A stretch of 54,776 nucleotides of DNA from Streptococcaceae bacterium (lineage in GTDB: Bacteria; Bacillota; Bacilli; Lactobacillales; Streptococcaceae), in the NCBI GenBank assembly GCA_031254295.1, contig JAIRUS010000106.1, positions 1 through 54,776 of the forward strand, read 5' to 3'. The position numbers and the translations under genes were made by a program. The notes beneath the pieces were generated by a model. That model made no database searches. It had not been told where the DNA came from and saw nothing but the letters and a program-made list of their open reading frames with translations. How positions within the stretch are numbered: the first letter of the stretch is position 1; every line of letters starts with the position of its first letter. Of this stretch, positions 41,619 to 50,606 are shown piece by piece.

Positions 41619-41887
41619 CAGTATTCCCCTTTCAACATTTTCGCAGCTTTGGCATCTTCTTCAAATTTTTTATTCGCTACATCTTGCACCCTATCCGCAA
41701 AATCATGACTTTCACTAACCGCAGTTTTTTCAGCATTATAGAGTTCTGTAAAGATACTTTTCCCATTGGAGAGTACCGACAAAGAACCTTTAGTTTGAAT
41801 TTCTGACTGTGTCGTTGTTTGCTCAACAGCCTTAATCGCTTGTACACGCTGCTGTACAACTCCCATATCCGTGTTTTGTTGAACCAT
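41618..41887 (-). CDS. Small helical LXG-partner protein (DUF3130/TIGR04197-like)
   Basis: 89 aa, start overlaps the LXG operon; VQAIKAVEQTTTQSEIQTKGSLSVLSNGKSIFTELYNAEKTAV. Confidence 0.65.
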   Translation of the reverse strand: MVQQNTDMGVVQQRVQAIKAVEQTTTQSEIQTKGSLSVLSNGKSIFTELYNAEKTAVSESHDFADRVQDVANKKFEEDAKAAKMLKGEY

Positions 41888-42193
41888 TATTTTACTCCTG
41901 TTATTCTCTAATACTTTATTGTAACATTTGTCGCAAGCGTTTCCTCAAATCTTTAATCTATCTAAAAATCTCAATCATAAGCTGAGATATAGTTTCAAAT
42001 TCTCTTTTACTTTGCGAATTTTATTGCGAATAATTCCGTTTTTATAAGCCTTATGCTTGCTTTATACACGGTTAACGAATTCTTGATATATGAGAATTTG
42101 TTATATCATTTTCATCAAATCACCAATAATTTGAACATCTCTGACTTTTTGGCGTTATGAGTGTTTAGATACCTGTAATATACATTGATTAGT

Positions 42194-42337
42194 ATGTTAG
42201 CAGAGAAAAGTGTCCCGCTCAAAGCTATAGTGGAGAGGGTAGGTCATAAAGACAACAGCAAAACGACACAAGAAATTTATACTCATGTCACGAAAAGTAT
42301 GAAATCAAATATTATCGATATTTTAGATAAGTTATAA
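42194..42337 (+). pseudogene. Tyrosine-integrase C-terminal remnant
   Basis: MLAEKSVPLKAIVERVGHKDNSKTTQEIYTHVTKSMKSNIIDILDKL*: integrase GH...Y box. Confidence 0.85.
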
Positions 42338-42343
42338 GCCACT

Positions 42344-42418
42344 TTTTTTACTTTCTCAAGATAGCAATATCTTTTTTCTTTGTACAAAAATAATCAATAG
42401 CAATAGCCCACTGTAAAA
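42344..42418. repeat. 75-bp direct repeat, right copy (3' end of intact ABC permease)
   Basis: See 39004-39078. Confidence 0.95.
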
Positions 42419-43069
42419 GAAGACATATCCAACCATAAGCCCAACATGAGAGAATGAATCTCCCCAAATCAAGTCCTGTATGATCCAGAAAGGAAAAATT
42501 TTACTAATTAAAGCTAACCATTTTGGATAGGCTGATAGCGGTACTATCGTGGCAGATATAATAGGCAAAAGCCCAAGTAAAAGATTTGAATAAAAATATG
42601 GGTTGTTAGCCTGTAGAGAATAAAGACTACTTATCATCGCAAATAGTGATGAGAAAATAATCAATAAAACTAAAATAAGAATGATTTGCCCCAACTTCAA
42701 TTGAATATCAAATTTCAAAAAAGCAAATATCACTAATAAAACACAACTTTGTACTGCCGCAACAAAAAACGAAATCAAAAGTGCGCAAAAATTAAATTTT
42801 AAAAATCCTTTAATGTCAATAAAAATCATCTTCAAAATGTCAATCATTTGAGCAGCCACAAAAATCCCCGAATAAAGACTGACTATTTTAAAAATCGCCG
42901 TCAGGCTAACCGCAGTGAGAATCAGTCGACTTGAATTACCTAAATTTCCATGAGGACTAATGAGATAGAAAAATAAAACTGCAAAAAATGGTTCTAACAA
43001 AAATGTAGTGATAATGGTTTGCCAATTATTAAAAATTGACATATTTCTTAACAAGGTTCTAATCATCAC
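42356..43069 (-). CDS. ABC-2 type transporter permease
   Basis: ~6 TM; second permease of ABC operon. Confidence 0.75.
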   Translation of the reverse strand: MMIRTLLRNMSIFNNWQTIITTFLLEPFFAVLFFYLISPHGNLGNSSRLILTAVSLTAIFKIVSLYSGIFVAAQMIDILKMIFIDIKGFLKFNFCALLISFFVAAVQSCVLLVIFAFLKFDIQLKLGQIILILVLLIIFSSLFAMISSLYSLQANNPYFYSNLLLGLLPIISATIVPLSAYPKWLALISKIFPFWIIQDLIWGDSFSHVGLMVGYVFFYSGLLLLIIFVQRKKILLS

Positions 43070-43812
43070 ATCGCCTCCACTTCACCCTGAATTCGAATCT
43101 TATAAATTAAGCCTCTAAAAAGAAGGTAGGCTAGAACTAACCAAGAAATAAGAACTAAAAGCCACCAAAAACAAGATAGATAAGAAAAACTGACCACTCC
43201 CGTTAATATACGCACAGGAAAACTGATTGGAATGAAATCTCCCAATCTCTCAAAAAATCCTATGTTTGAGTTATTAATACTGAATAAACCAGAAAGAATC
43301 ATGAGAGGTGTTACAAACAATTCTTCATATACAAAAGCATTCTTTGTCAAAAGGAACAGTTCAGCGATAAAATAAGTGACTGCCATTGCAGAAAGCCAAA
43401 ATAAGAGAATAAAAATATAATATTCAGGCTTTAGCTCCACAAAATGAAAACCATTCAATAAACCTGCTATCAAAAAAGATAGGGGGTAAGCGAAAAGCCC
43501 AAAAGTGGCAGGCGCGCTCACTAAGGCAAGCAGATTAACAAGAGATGAATTCGAACTATTTACCAGATAGACAAGTACACCTTGAAATCGTTGAAAATGC
43601 AATATCCCTGCTGACGTTACTGCACTCGTCCACATACCAAAAACTCCAGAAATGATAACATCTTGGGAAGCTAGCATCTTCCCTTGTGATGTTGCACCAA
43701 TATATTTAAGCATTAGAAGACTTAAAGTACTCGTAATTACAAGCCAAATAAAGTAGGAATTTCTCATATACTGTATGAGATGAAAGCGATACATTCTAAA
43801 GAATCTAGCCAT
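43066..43812 (-). CDS. ABC-2 type transporter permease
   Basis: ~6 TM, overlaps neighbours. Confidence 0.75.
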   Translation of the reverse strand: MARFFRMYRFHLIQYMRNSYFIWLVITSTLSLLMLKYIGATSQGKMLASQDVIISGVFGMWTSAVTSAGILHFQRFQGVLVYLVNSSNSSLVNLLALVSAPATFGLFAYPLSFLIAGLLNGFHFVELKPEYYIFILLFWLSAMAVTYFIAELFLLTKNAFVYEELFVTPLMILSGLFSINNSNIGFFERLGDFIPISFPVRILTGVVSFSYLSCFWWLLVLISWLVLAYLLFRGLIYKIRIQGEVEAM

Positions 43813-44575
43813 GATTCCCTCCGAGCTTTGCGATCAGTCCAAGATATGACTCTTCCAAGGTAGCCGGTCGATCAATGTGCCTGATTCCTGACTCTTCAAT
43901 TATACTAGCTAAATCCCCCATAAAAGCCACCTTTCCTTCTGTGAGTAAGAAAATTCGGCTCGCCATATCACTGACTTCATGAAGAATATGACTAGTCAAA
44001 ATGATAGACTTACCACTTTTAGCAATTTCTTTGATTGTGGCTCGAATATCCTGAGACATCTCTGCGTCCACTCCATTTGTGGGTTCATCGAGCAAAAGAA
44101 TGGAACAGTCTTTCAAGAGACCTCGGGCGATATGTAAACGTTGAAGCATACCCATTGATAATGCGCTTACCCGTTTGTTTCTATGTTCTGTCAACTCAAC
44201 AATTTCCAAGACTTCTTCTATTTTTCTCTGTGCCTGCGCTCTCTTTAGCCCTTCTAAAGTTGCAAAAAAGTCCAGATTTTCCTCAATACTGGCATTTTTA
44301 TAAAAACCAGTACCGCCACCAAAAACTGTACTGACTTGATGGTTGAGTTGATTCAGTTGATTTGTCAAATCATTACCTTTAATCTTTAAGCTTCCAGAAT
44401 CACTGCTCAAAAAACCAGATAATATCTTCAAAAGTGTTGTCTTTCCTGCTCCATTTGGACCGATAAAGGAAATAATTTCTCCTTTATATAAGTCAAAACT
44501 AACATCTTTTACTACAGTATGTTCACCATATTTTTTAGAAATTTTCTGAACACCAAGTATTTTTTCAGTTCTCAT
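43805..44575 (-). CDS. ABC transporter ATPase
   Basis: GPNGAGKTTLLKIL, ALSMGMLQRLHIARGLL, SILLLDEPTNGVD. Confidence 0.95.
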   Translation of the reverse strand: MRTEKILGVQKISKKYGEHTVVKDVSFDLYKGEIISFIGPNGAGKTTLLKILSGFLSSDSGSLKIKGNDLTNQLNQLNHQVSTVFGGGTGFYKNASIEENLDFFATLEGLKRAQAQRKIEEVLEIVELTEHRNKRVSALSMGMLQRLHIARGLLKDCSILLLDEPTNGVDAEMSQDIRATIKEIAKSGKSIILTSHILHEVSDMASRIFLLTEGKVAFMGDLASIIEESGIRHIDRPATLEESYLGLIAKLGGNHG

Positions 44576-45048
44576 AGAAATAAATCCCTGTCTCTATTTT
44601 TTAGCTTCATCGCGAGATGTTCAGCTGCCTCTGTATTTCCAATTTTATCATTTGCTGCAACTAGAACTTTATAAGCTTGTTCAGCTGCTAATACATCACC
44701 AATCATTTTATTAATTTGAATCGCTTGCGTTGCATGATTGAGCGCATCATTGTATAAACCATTCCGATATTCTAGTACAGATAAAATCCCTAGAGTTTCT
44801 CCGATATACTCTGATTGATTTTTTAAATTTCTATCTAAATTCGCTTTCAAAATCAAAATGGCTTCTTTCCAATTCCCCTTAAAAATTTCAAGTTGCCCCC
44901 TATTTATTGCGATTTGACTCAAATAGCGCAAAATCATATCAAAACGAACAGGGTCTTTCTTTTCTAGCTCTATCAAATTATCTAGTAACCCAAAACTACA
45001 GTTATTATATTTAGACTTTAGCATAAAAATCAGAAATTTGTCAACCAT
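44572..45048 (-). CDS. TPR-like helical-repeat protein
   Basis: GLYNDALNHATQAIQINKMIGD...AEQAYKVLVAANDKIGNTEAAEHLAMK. Confidence 0.55.
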   Translation of the reverse strand: MVDKFLIFMLKSKYNNCSFGLLDNLIELEKKDPVRFDMILRYLSQIAINRGQLEIFKGNWKEAILILKANLDRNLKNQSEYIGETLGILSVLEYRNGLYNDALNHATQAIQINKMIGDVLAAEQAYKVLVAANDKIGNTEAAEHLAMKLKNRDRDLFL

Positions 45049-45096
45049 TTTGTTTATTTTTCTGAAAACTAACTCACATTTCGTATTTTGTCTATT

Positions 45097-46374
45097 TTAA
45101 AAACTAAATTTCTCTCCATAGACATTGCTTGACTTAACCCCTTTTTTCTTAAGCATTGTCATCGTGCCGTTCATCATCTGGTTTGATCCACCGACAAGGA
45201 AGAATGAGCTATCATCGGCTAGTTTCCCCATTTGATACTCTGACAATCGCCCAACTTGAGACATATAGTTAAAGTTCGGGTATTCCGTCGCCAAGCCTTG
45301 TAAGAAATCTTCATAAATCAAGTCCTTTTCTTCATGCCCAACACGAACAAATGTAATCTCACGCTTGCCAACATAATATAGCACAATTGCAATTAAAGGA
45401 ACTGAGCCAATACCTGAACCAATCAAAACTAAAGGCTGATTTTTATGTTCTTCCAAAGCTTCATGAAGACGCCCATAGCCTCCATCAATTTTTACGCGAC
45501 TGTTTAACTTCACTTTATCTAACAAAGCTGTAAAGTCAGAATAATTCCGAATCGCAAACACAAGCTGCTTCTTTTTACGGTTGTACTGCAATATCGAGAA
45601 AGGGTGTTTCTCTTTCATTCCTTCTTCATCTGGAAATGAAATAAAGGTAAAGTCACCTGCTCTAAAATGAACATGATGTTTGAGTTGGACAACGATTTCT
45701 GTGACATTATCTGCCAGCTTACGGTTTGAAATCAATGTACCGTTATGAAAAGCCAGAGGTTTGATGAAATGATAACTGACATATAATATTGCCGTAATAG
45801 CTGTATAAAGATAGAACCAGAACATATAGGCACTTATTGCCGTTATATACGAAATCAAAAGCACATGCCCAAAGACTAACAAAATCGCCACAATGTTCAA
45901 GCGATGTAGCCAAAGTGACACCTCATAATTAAAAACTTTCTCTAGTCGCTGTTTCAGATTATTTGCCAGACGACTTCGCCCAGTCAACCAGCTTGACATA
46001 AAGAAAATCGAATAAAGCAAGACTGCAATAAGCAGATATAGGGCAATATTCCCAGTCAAAGAAATCATTCCTGTAGATAGTAATAGCTCACTGTGAAAGA
46101 ATGCCAGAACAACGGCAAGCGTCCCAACAATTCCGTGTAAGAAATACATCTCTGGCAAGCCTATTAAACGGTCCAACCAGCGCGGTTTCTCGGATAGTGC
46201 TGTGACAAGCAACATCCAAACATAAGCAATCGTGCCGATTTGCGTTCCAAAAATAGCCGAAGCATTAACAGTTCCTTTTAAGCCTTGCGTCGCTGTGACA
46301 ATCAAGGGCAAGGGCGAAACAAATATGACAAGTAGCCAGAAAAGTCCCAGCCAGTAACGGTGTTTTTTTAGCAT
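45097..46374 (-). CDS. Ferric-reductase-like transmembrane protein with FAD/NAD(P) domain
   Basis: N-terminal ~6 TM; FRAGDFTFISFPDEEGMKEKHPFSI and LVLIGSGIGSVPL. Confidence 0.83.
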   Translation of the reverse strand: MLKKHRYWLGLFWLLVIFVSPLPLIVTATQGLKGTVNASAIFGTQIGTIAYVWMLLVTALSEKPRWLDRLIGLPEMYFLHGIVGTLAVVLAFFHSELLLSTGMISLTGNIALYLLIAVLLYSIFFMSSWLTGRSRLANNLKQRLEKVFNYEVSLWLHRLNIVAILLVFGHVLLISYITAISAYMFWFYLYTAITAILYVSYHFIKPLAFHNGTLISNRKLADNVTEIVVQLKHHVHFRAGDFTFISFPDEEGMKEKHPFSILQYNRKKKQLVFAIRNYSDFTALLDKVKLNSRVKIDGGYGRLHEALEEHKNQPLVLIGSGIGSVPLIAIVLYYVGKREITFVRVGHEEKDLIYEDFLQGLATEYPNFNYMSQVGRLSEYQMGKLADDSSFFLVGGSNQMMNGTMTMLKKKGVKSSNVYGEKFSF

Positions 46375-46401
46375 AATAAATTCTCCAAAAGCAATTTCGC
46401 T

Positions 46402-47178
46402 TTATTTTCTAACTTTTTCTAGCTTTTTTCCATGATAATCTACTGCAAATGCTCGAAGATTTGCTGGCATGCGTGTTTCAAAATCGACCATCAAGGCCGT
46501 TGCCCAAACATCTACTTCTTGCAAGCTTTGTCCAATAACAGTCGTCTGCACAAGCTTTTTATCTGCCCCAATAATATGATTTCCTCGCTCAGCCGTGCCA
46601 GAAGTCGCAATTGCACCATTCCTCATCGGAACCTCAGCAATAATTTTCATCTTGTCAAATGGATCTACGATGCCAATTCCAAAAGTCCAATCTGCCCCTT
46701 CTTTCGTCGCCATCTGCATATCCCCACCACCATTTAGATTAAGTGCTATGATATTTTCCTGTTCAAAAAGTGGCATCAGATAACGGTTGAAGCCTTCCTC
46801 AATCGCCCAGCCTTTCACAAAACCACTCGGATTATATCCAGTTGGTAGCATCGCGTTAAAGGAATGATGCGTCGCGTCATAAGCTTGGCTACAAGACACA
46901 TAAACAAAACGCATCTCGTCAGACATCGACAGAAAGTCCAGCTCACCACGTTTAAACTGATTCAACTCAGAAGTCTCAATAAACGGTGAGAAGACTTCTT
47001 CAACATGCCAAAGCCACGCCTCCAGCTCAGCCTGAGCGGTTTCAATTTTGGCTATTAGATTTTCAGAGATAAGATTATCTGCAACCACAACTTGACTAGT
47101 AAAGGCTGTCCCCATGCCCATATAGACAAGACTGACAAGCTGATTTTTTTCATCGATTTGTTTTACTATCTTCTCCAT
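46402..47178 (-). CDS. apbE: FAD:protein FMN transferase (ApbE)
   Basis: MGMGTAFTSQVV...NPSGFVKGWAIEEGF...LNLNGGGDMQ...GAIATSGTAERG. Confidence 0.88.
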   Translation of the reverse strand: MEKIVKQIDEKNQLVSLVYMGMGTAFTSQVVVADNLISENLIAKIETAQAELEAWLWHVEEVFSPFIETSELNQFKRGELDFLSMSDEMRFVYVSCSQAYDATHHSFNAMLPTGYNPSGFVKGWAIEEGFNRYLMPLFEQENIIALNLNGGGDMQMATKEGADWTFGIGIVDPFDKMKIIAEVPMRNGAIATSGTAERGNHIIGADKKLVQTTVIGQSLQEVDVWATALMVDFETRMPANLRAFAVDYHGKKLEKVRK

Positions 47179-47180
47179 AC

Positions 47181-47648
47181 TTAAACCGCCTGTGTCAAAG
47201 CATTTTGTAGAGATTCTGTAAATCCGTCATAAGTCACTGTTGCGCCTGATACAGCTTGGATACTGGCAGAATTCGCCGTCTTGGCTTCGCTAATATATTC
47301 TGGCTGAGCTACGTCATCAATCGAAGTTGATTTACTATTTCCATCATCTGATGTACTCTTTAGAAAGACAACATTTGTAATTTTTCCGCCTGATATTGTT
47401 ACCTCGACCTGAACATTTCCCCATTGGGTTGAGACAGTACTTCCAGTATAAGTTCCATCTTTGTATGCCCCAGTTGTGCTACTAGAACCAGATGAAGCTG
47501 TACTTGAAATTGAACTTGATGTGTTCGTAGTTGTATTTGAGACGACTGAACTTGTACTTGTTGATTTTTGGTTAAAAAACCAAAAGATATCTGCGATTGC
47601 AACAACTGCAATCAGGGCTGAGACAATAATTGAGACTACTTTTTTCAT
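47181..47648 (-). CDS. Membrane-anchored extracellular FMN-binding-domain protein
   Basis: TM anchor, Ser/Thr linker, KDGTYTGS...ISGGKITNVVFLKS...QAVSGATVTYDGF (SGAT flavinylation motif). Confidence 0.88.
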   Translation of the reverse strand: MKKVVSIIVSALIAVVAIADIFWFFNQKSTSTSSVVSNTTTNTSSSISSTASSGSSSTTGAYKDGTYTGSTVSTQWGNVQVEVTISGGKITNVVFLKSTSDDGNSKSTSIDDVAQPEYISEAKTANSASIQAVSGATVTYDGFTESLQNALTQAV

Positions 47649-47664
47649 TTTTCTACCTGATTTC

Positions 47665-47757
47665 TTATAATGTATAAGGAACGATATAGATCGCATCTAT
47701 AACAATCGCCACTGCGACCATTACCGTAAATAAAATTGCAAGAGTTTTTTTCATCAT
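47665..47757 (-). CDS. 30-aa small membrane peptide (sORF)
   Basis: MMKKTLAILFTVMVAVAIVIDAIYIVPYTL*; in the same direction just upstream of the FMN-bind gene; resembles that protein's TM anchor. Confidence 0.55.
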   Translation of the reverse strand: MMKKTLAILFTVMVAVAIVIDAIYIVPYTL

Positions 47758-48289
47758 AATTACCTAATTTCTTATTTTCATTATTTAGTGATTCGCTAGC
47801 CTGAAACCTAGCTTCGTAAATAATATTATCAGACAATTTTAACTTGAAACTTAAACTAAGATAAATCAAAACTTAAACTCCATGATTCAATCAACTAATT
47901 TTAAAAACAAAAAACCTTACAGTTTACACTATAAAGCTCGATGAAATCTATACAATCCTTCTAGGAATTAGGCCAAAACCCGAGCCCATTATGAATCTGA
48001 TCCGCATTTATCTAGGTCATAAAAATAAGTAATTTGAGTAATATCTGACAGATTTCACTCTTTGTTCTATTATACGGTAAAATAATTAAATTTGCTAAAT
48101 TTTTATCTTTAATTAGATTAATTTATAAAAATATATTTTCAACCTTGCTCATATAACTTTCATAAAATATAAACAACGGGACTTACTGCGGAGCTTCGCT
48201 CCTCCGTTGGCCATTCGCGCTATGCGACTAAAGCCGCTAGGCGAAGTGGCGAACCCGTTACAAGTTCTGCGTACACTGTTTTCACATTA

Positions 48290-48329
48290 AAATAAAATAG
48301 CAGGGTTTCCACCCTGCTATTTTATTTTA
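48290..48329 (-). terminator. Terminator of tRNA-Leu
   Basis: aaaataaaatagcagggt-ttcc-accctgctattttatttt, ~18-bp perfect stem. Confidence 0.85.
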
Positions 48330-48412
48330 TGCGGAAGACGGGACTTGAACCCGTACACCCTTATGGGCACTAGCACCTGAAGCTAGCGCGTCTGCCATTC
48401 CGCCACTCCCGC
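48330..48412 (-). tRNA. tRNA-Leu (anticodon CAG)
   Basis: GCGGGAGTGGCGGAATGGCAGACGCGCTAGCTTCAGGTGCTAG...GGGTTCAAGTCCCGTCTTCCGCA; loop TTCAGGT; variable arm; no encoded CCA. Confidence 0.94.
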
Positions 48413-48538
48413 ATACTTGATAAGTTTATCAAATTTAGGTCTGAAAAGCAAGTTTTGTATTCTTACTATTTTATATTACTATACTAAAATGAGTCACAAA
48501 AAAAGTCAACTTCAAAGCAGAAGTCAACTTTTCCTATG

Positions 48539-50179
48539 TTATTTTTTCAGTTCCACATTTTTGAAATCATAATTCAAACCTGTAGAAACAAATTGTAGCC
48601 CTTGAATCTTCGGATTCAGTAAGGCTGGAGAAGATTGAAAATCAACTGGGTTAATATATGAGCCTTGATAAAGAGCCGTTTCACAAGCTTTATAATCTTC
48701 ATAAAGTGCAGTTGGATTCAGTACATCTGGTGTTGTTGAAGCCTTTTGATAGGCCGTATCGAACTCTTTAGAAGAGAACTTCCCATCATTATATGAACCA
48801 CCTGTCAAAAACATCTGCAGGAAAGTTGATGGCTCTGCGTAGTCACCCCCCCAGCTTGCAAGCACAATGTCAAAGTTTGCCACCTGTTGATCGTTCAAAC
48901 GTTGTTTAAACGGAACACCTTTGAGAGAGAGTTTCAGCCCTGGAAGATTTGACTGCAAGCTCTGTTGTAGATAAGTCGCAAAAGCCGTCGCGACAGGTTG
49001 ATCACTCGCGTACTCAAAACTCAATGAGAGGCTTGTCACACCGAGTTCTTTGAGACCTTCCGCAAAGAGTGTCTTAGCCTTGGCTGGATCATAAGTATAA
49101 CCTTGTTTAGCATAAGTTGCAAAGTCTTCGCCTGTCGGTGTCTTGGCTAGCCCAGAAGGGGAAAGCGAACTAGCGACTTTTGAGCCCGGTGTTGCAACAT
49201 TAATGGCACCTTTACGATCCGTTGCAAGATTAAGAGCTTCACGAATCTTCTGATTTGTAAGAGCTTTTACTTTGCCTGTTTGATTGTATTCGATATAGTC
49301 AGTACGGGCTTGTACAAATGTTTTAAAACCTGCATTTGACTTATTCGCTGAGACAAGGCTCGGCGTGGTAAGAAAGGCCAAGTCAAGTTTTCCTTGCTTG
49401 TAAAGTGCCACTGCTGTCGTGGGCTGTGAGATTGTTTGAAAGTCAAGTCCGCTTGCCTTAACAGAGCTCGCATCATAGTAAGCTGGATTCTTCACGACAC
49501 TGAAACTCTTATTATTGCCTGACCAAGGATTTTTCGATGTGAATTTGAAAGGACCATTGTATACCATCTTGTCTGAAGAAGTCCCATACTGCTTGCCATA
49601 TTTTTCTACCACTTTTTGATTTTCCGGCATAAAGATGGCCTGACCCAGCAGGTATTTAAAGTAAGGCGTTGGTGCTTCTAAAGTGATAACCAGCTTTGTG
49701 CTCGACTCAGCCTTAATTCCAAGCTGAGATAAATCTGTTATCTTTCCAGAATTGATGTCATTCGCATTCTTCACCACGCCCATCAGATAGGCATACTGTG
49801 ATGCCGTGTCGGGATTTACACCACGTTGCCATGAATAAACAAAGTCCTTAGCCGTTAAGGCATCTCCATTTGACCACTTCAGTCCATCGCGTAAAACAAC
49901 CGTATAAGTCAGACCATCTTTTGAGACATCAATTGACTTGGCCAATGCATTGGCCGGCTGCCCAGAAGAATCCACACGCGTCAAACCTTCCTGGGTCGTT
50001 CCAACAATCGTGTAAGAATACTGATCTGTTACTAGCGACTGATCCAGTGTAGAAATGTCCACAGGCAAAGAGAAAGAGGGATTACGTGAACTACTACCAC
50101 TTGAAGAAGAACAAGCTGAAAGTGCCCCCACAAGTATAACTGCTGTTGACAATAAAGAAATTTTTTTCCATTTTTTCAT
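48539..50179 (-). CDS. Oligopeptide ABC transporter substrate-binding lipoprotein (OppA family)
   Basis: LVGALSACSSS lipobox; SBP_bac_5 features (TYTVVLRDGLKWSNGDALTAKDFVYSWQR). Confidence 0.9.
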   Translation of the reverse strand: MKKWKKISLLSTAVILVGALSACSSSSGSSSRNPSFSLPVDISTLDQSLVTDQYSYTIVGTTQEGLTRVDSSGQPANALAKSIDVSKDGLTYTVVLRDGLKWSNGDALTAKDFVYSWQRGVNPDTASQYAYLMGVVKNANDINSGKITDLSQLGIKAESSTKLVITLEAPTPYFKYLLGQAIFMPENQKVVEKYGKQYGTSSDKMVYNGPFKFTSKNPWSGNNKSFSVVKNPAYYDASSVKASGLDFQTISQPTTAVALYKQGKLDLAFLTTPSLVSANKSNAGFKTFVQARTDYIEYNQTGKVKALTNQKIREALNLATDRKGAINVATPGSKVASSLSPSGLAKTPTGEDFATYAKQGYTYDPAKAKTLFAEGLKELGVTSLSLSFEYASDQPVATAFATYLQQSLQSNLPGLKLSLKGVPFKQRLNDQQVANFDIVLASWGGDYAEPSTFLQMFLTGGSYNDGKFSSKEFDTAYQKASTTPDVLNPTALYEDYKACETALYQGSYINPVDFQSSPALLNPKIQGLQFVSTGLNYDFKNVELKK

Positions 50180-50421
50180 AAACTTACTCCTAATATAATA
50201 TTGTGAGATATTTTCAGAAAATTCAATCACAAATAAATTATACTAATTTTATTTGAAAAGTCAACCATAACTAGTTTTGGTCATTAAATTTATTCAATAT
50301 ATGCGAAATCGCATTTTTTAATTGCTAGTCCATAACAAATCACTAATTAGAGTGAAGTGTCCCCCGAATAAATGACACACAATAAAAAGCATCTGTCAAA
50401 ATAAATGGAGATGCTTTTTTC

Positions 50422-50571
50422 ATGGCAAAGAAAGGTCAAAAGTTTCAGAAATACACAGAAGAATTCAAGCAAGAGATATTTACGCACTATAGTTCTGGTA
50501 TTCCCACCTCAGTTCTCTCAAAGAGGTTTAAAGTGCCCGAACAGACAATTAGCACACCGGAATATCAATGA
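50422..50571 (+). pseudogene. Truncated IS3-like OrfA remnant
   Basis: MAKKGQKFQKYTEEFKQEIFTHYSSGIPTSVLSKRFKVPEQTISTPEYQ*. Confidence 0.75.
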
Positions 50572-50606
50572 CATATATCCCTCCTCTTTAAAAAAATTTT
50601 TTATAA

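Noticed and set aside
39237-41887. Complete type VII secretion locus
   Set aside because: No EssC/EssB/EsaA/EsxA genes in the window; only an effector cassette is supported.
47980-48032. MNLIRIYLGHKNK* resembling an integrase LGH box near tRNA-Leu
   Set aside because: Only 13 codons; too short to call an integrase remnant or a tRNA-targeted island.
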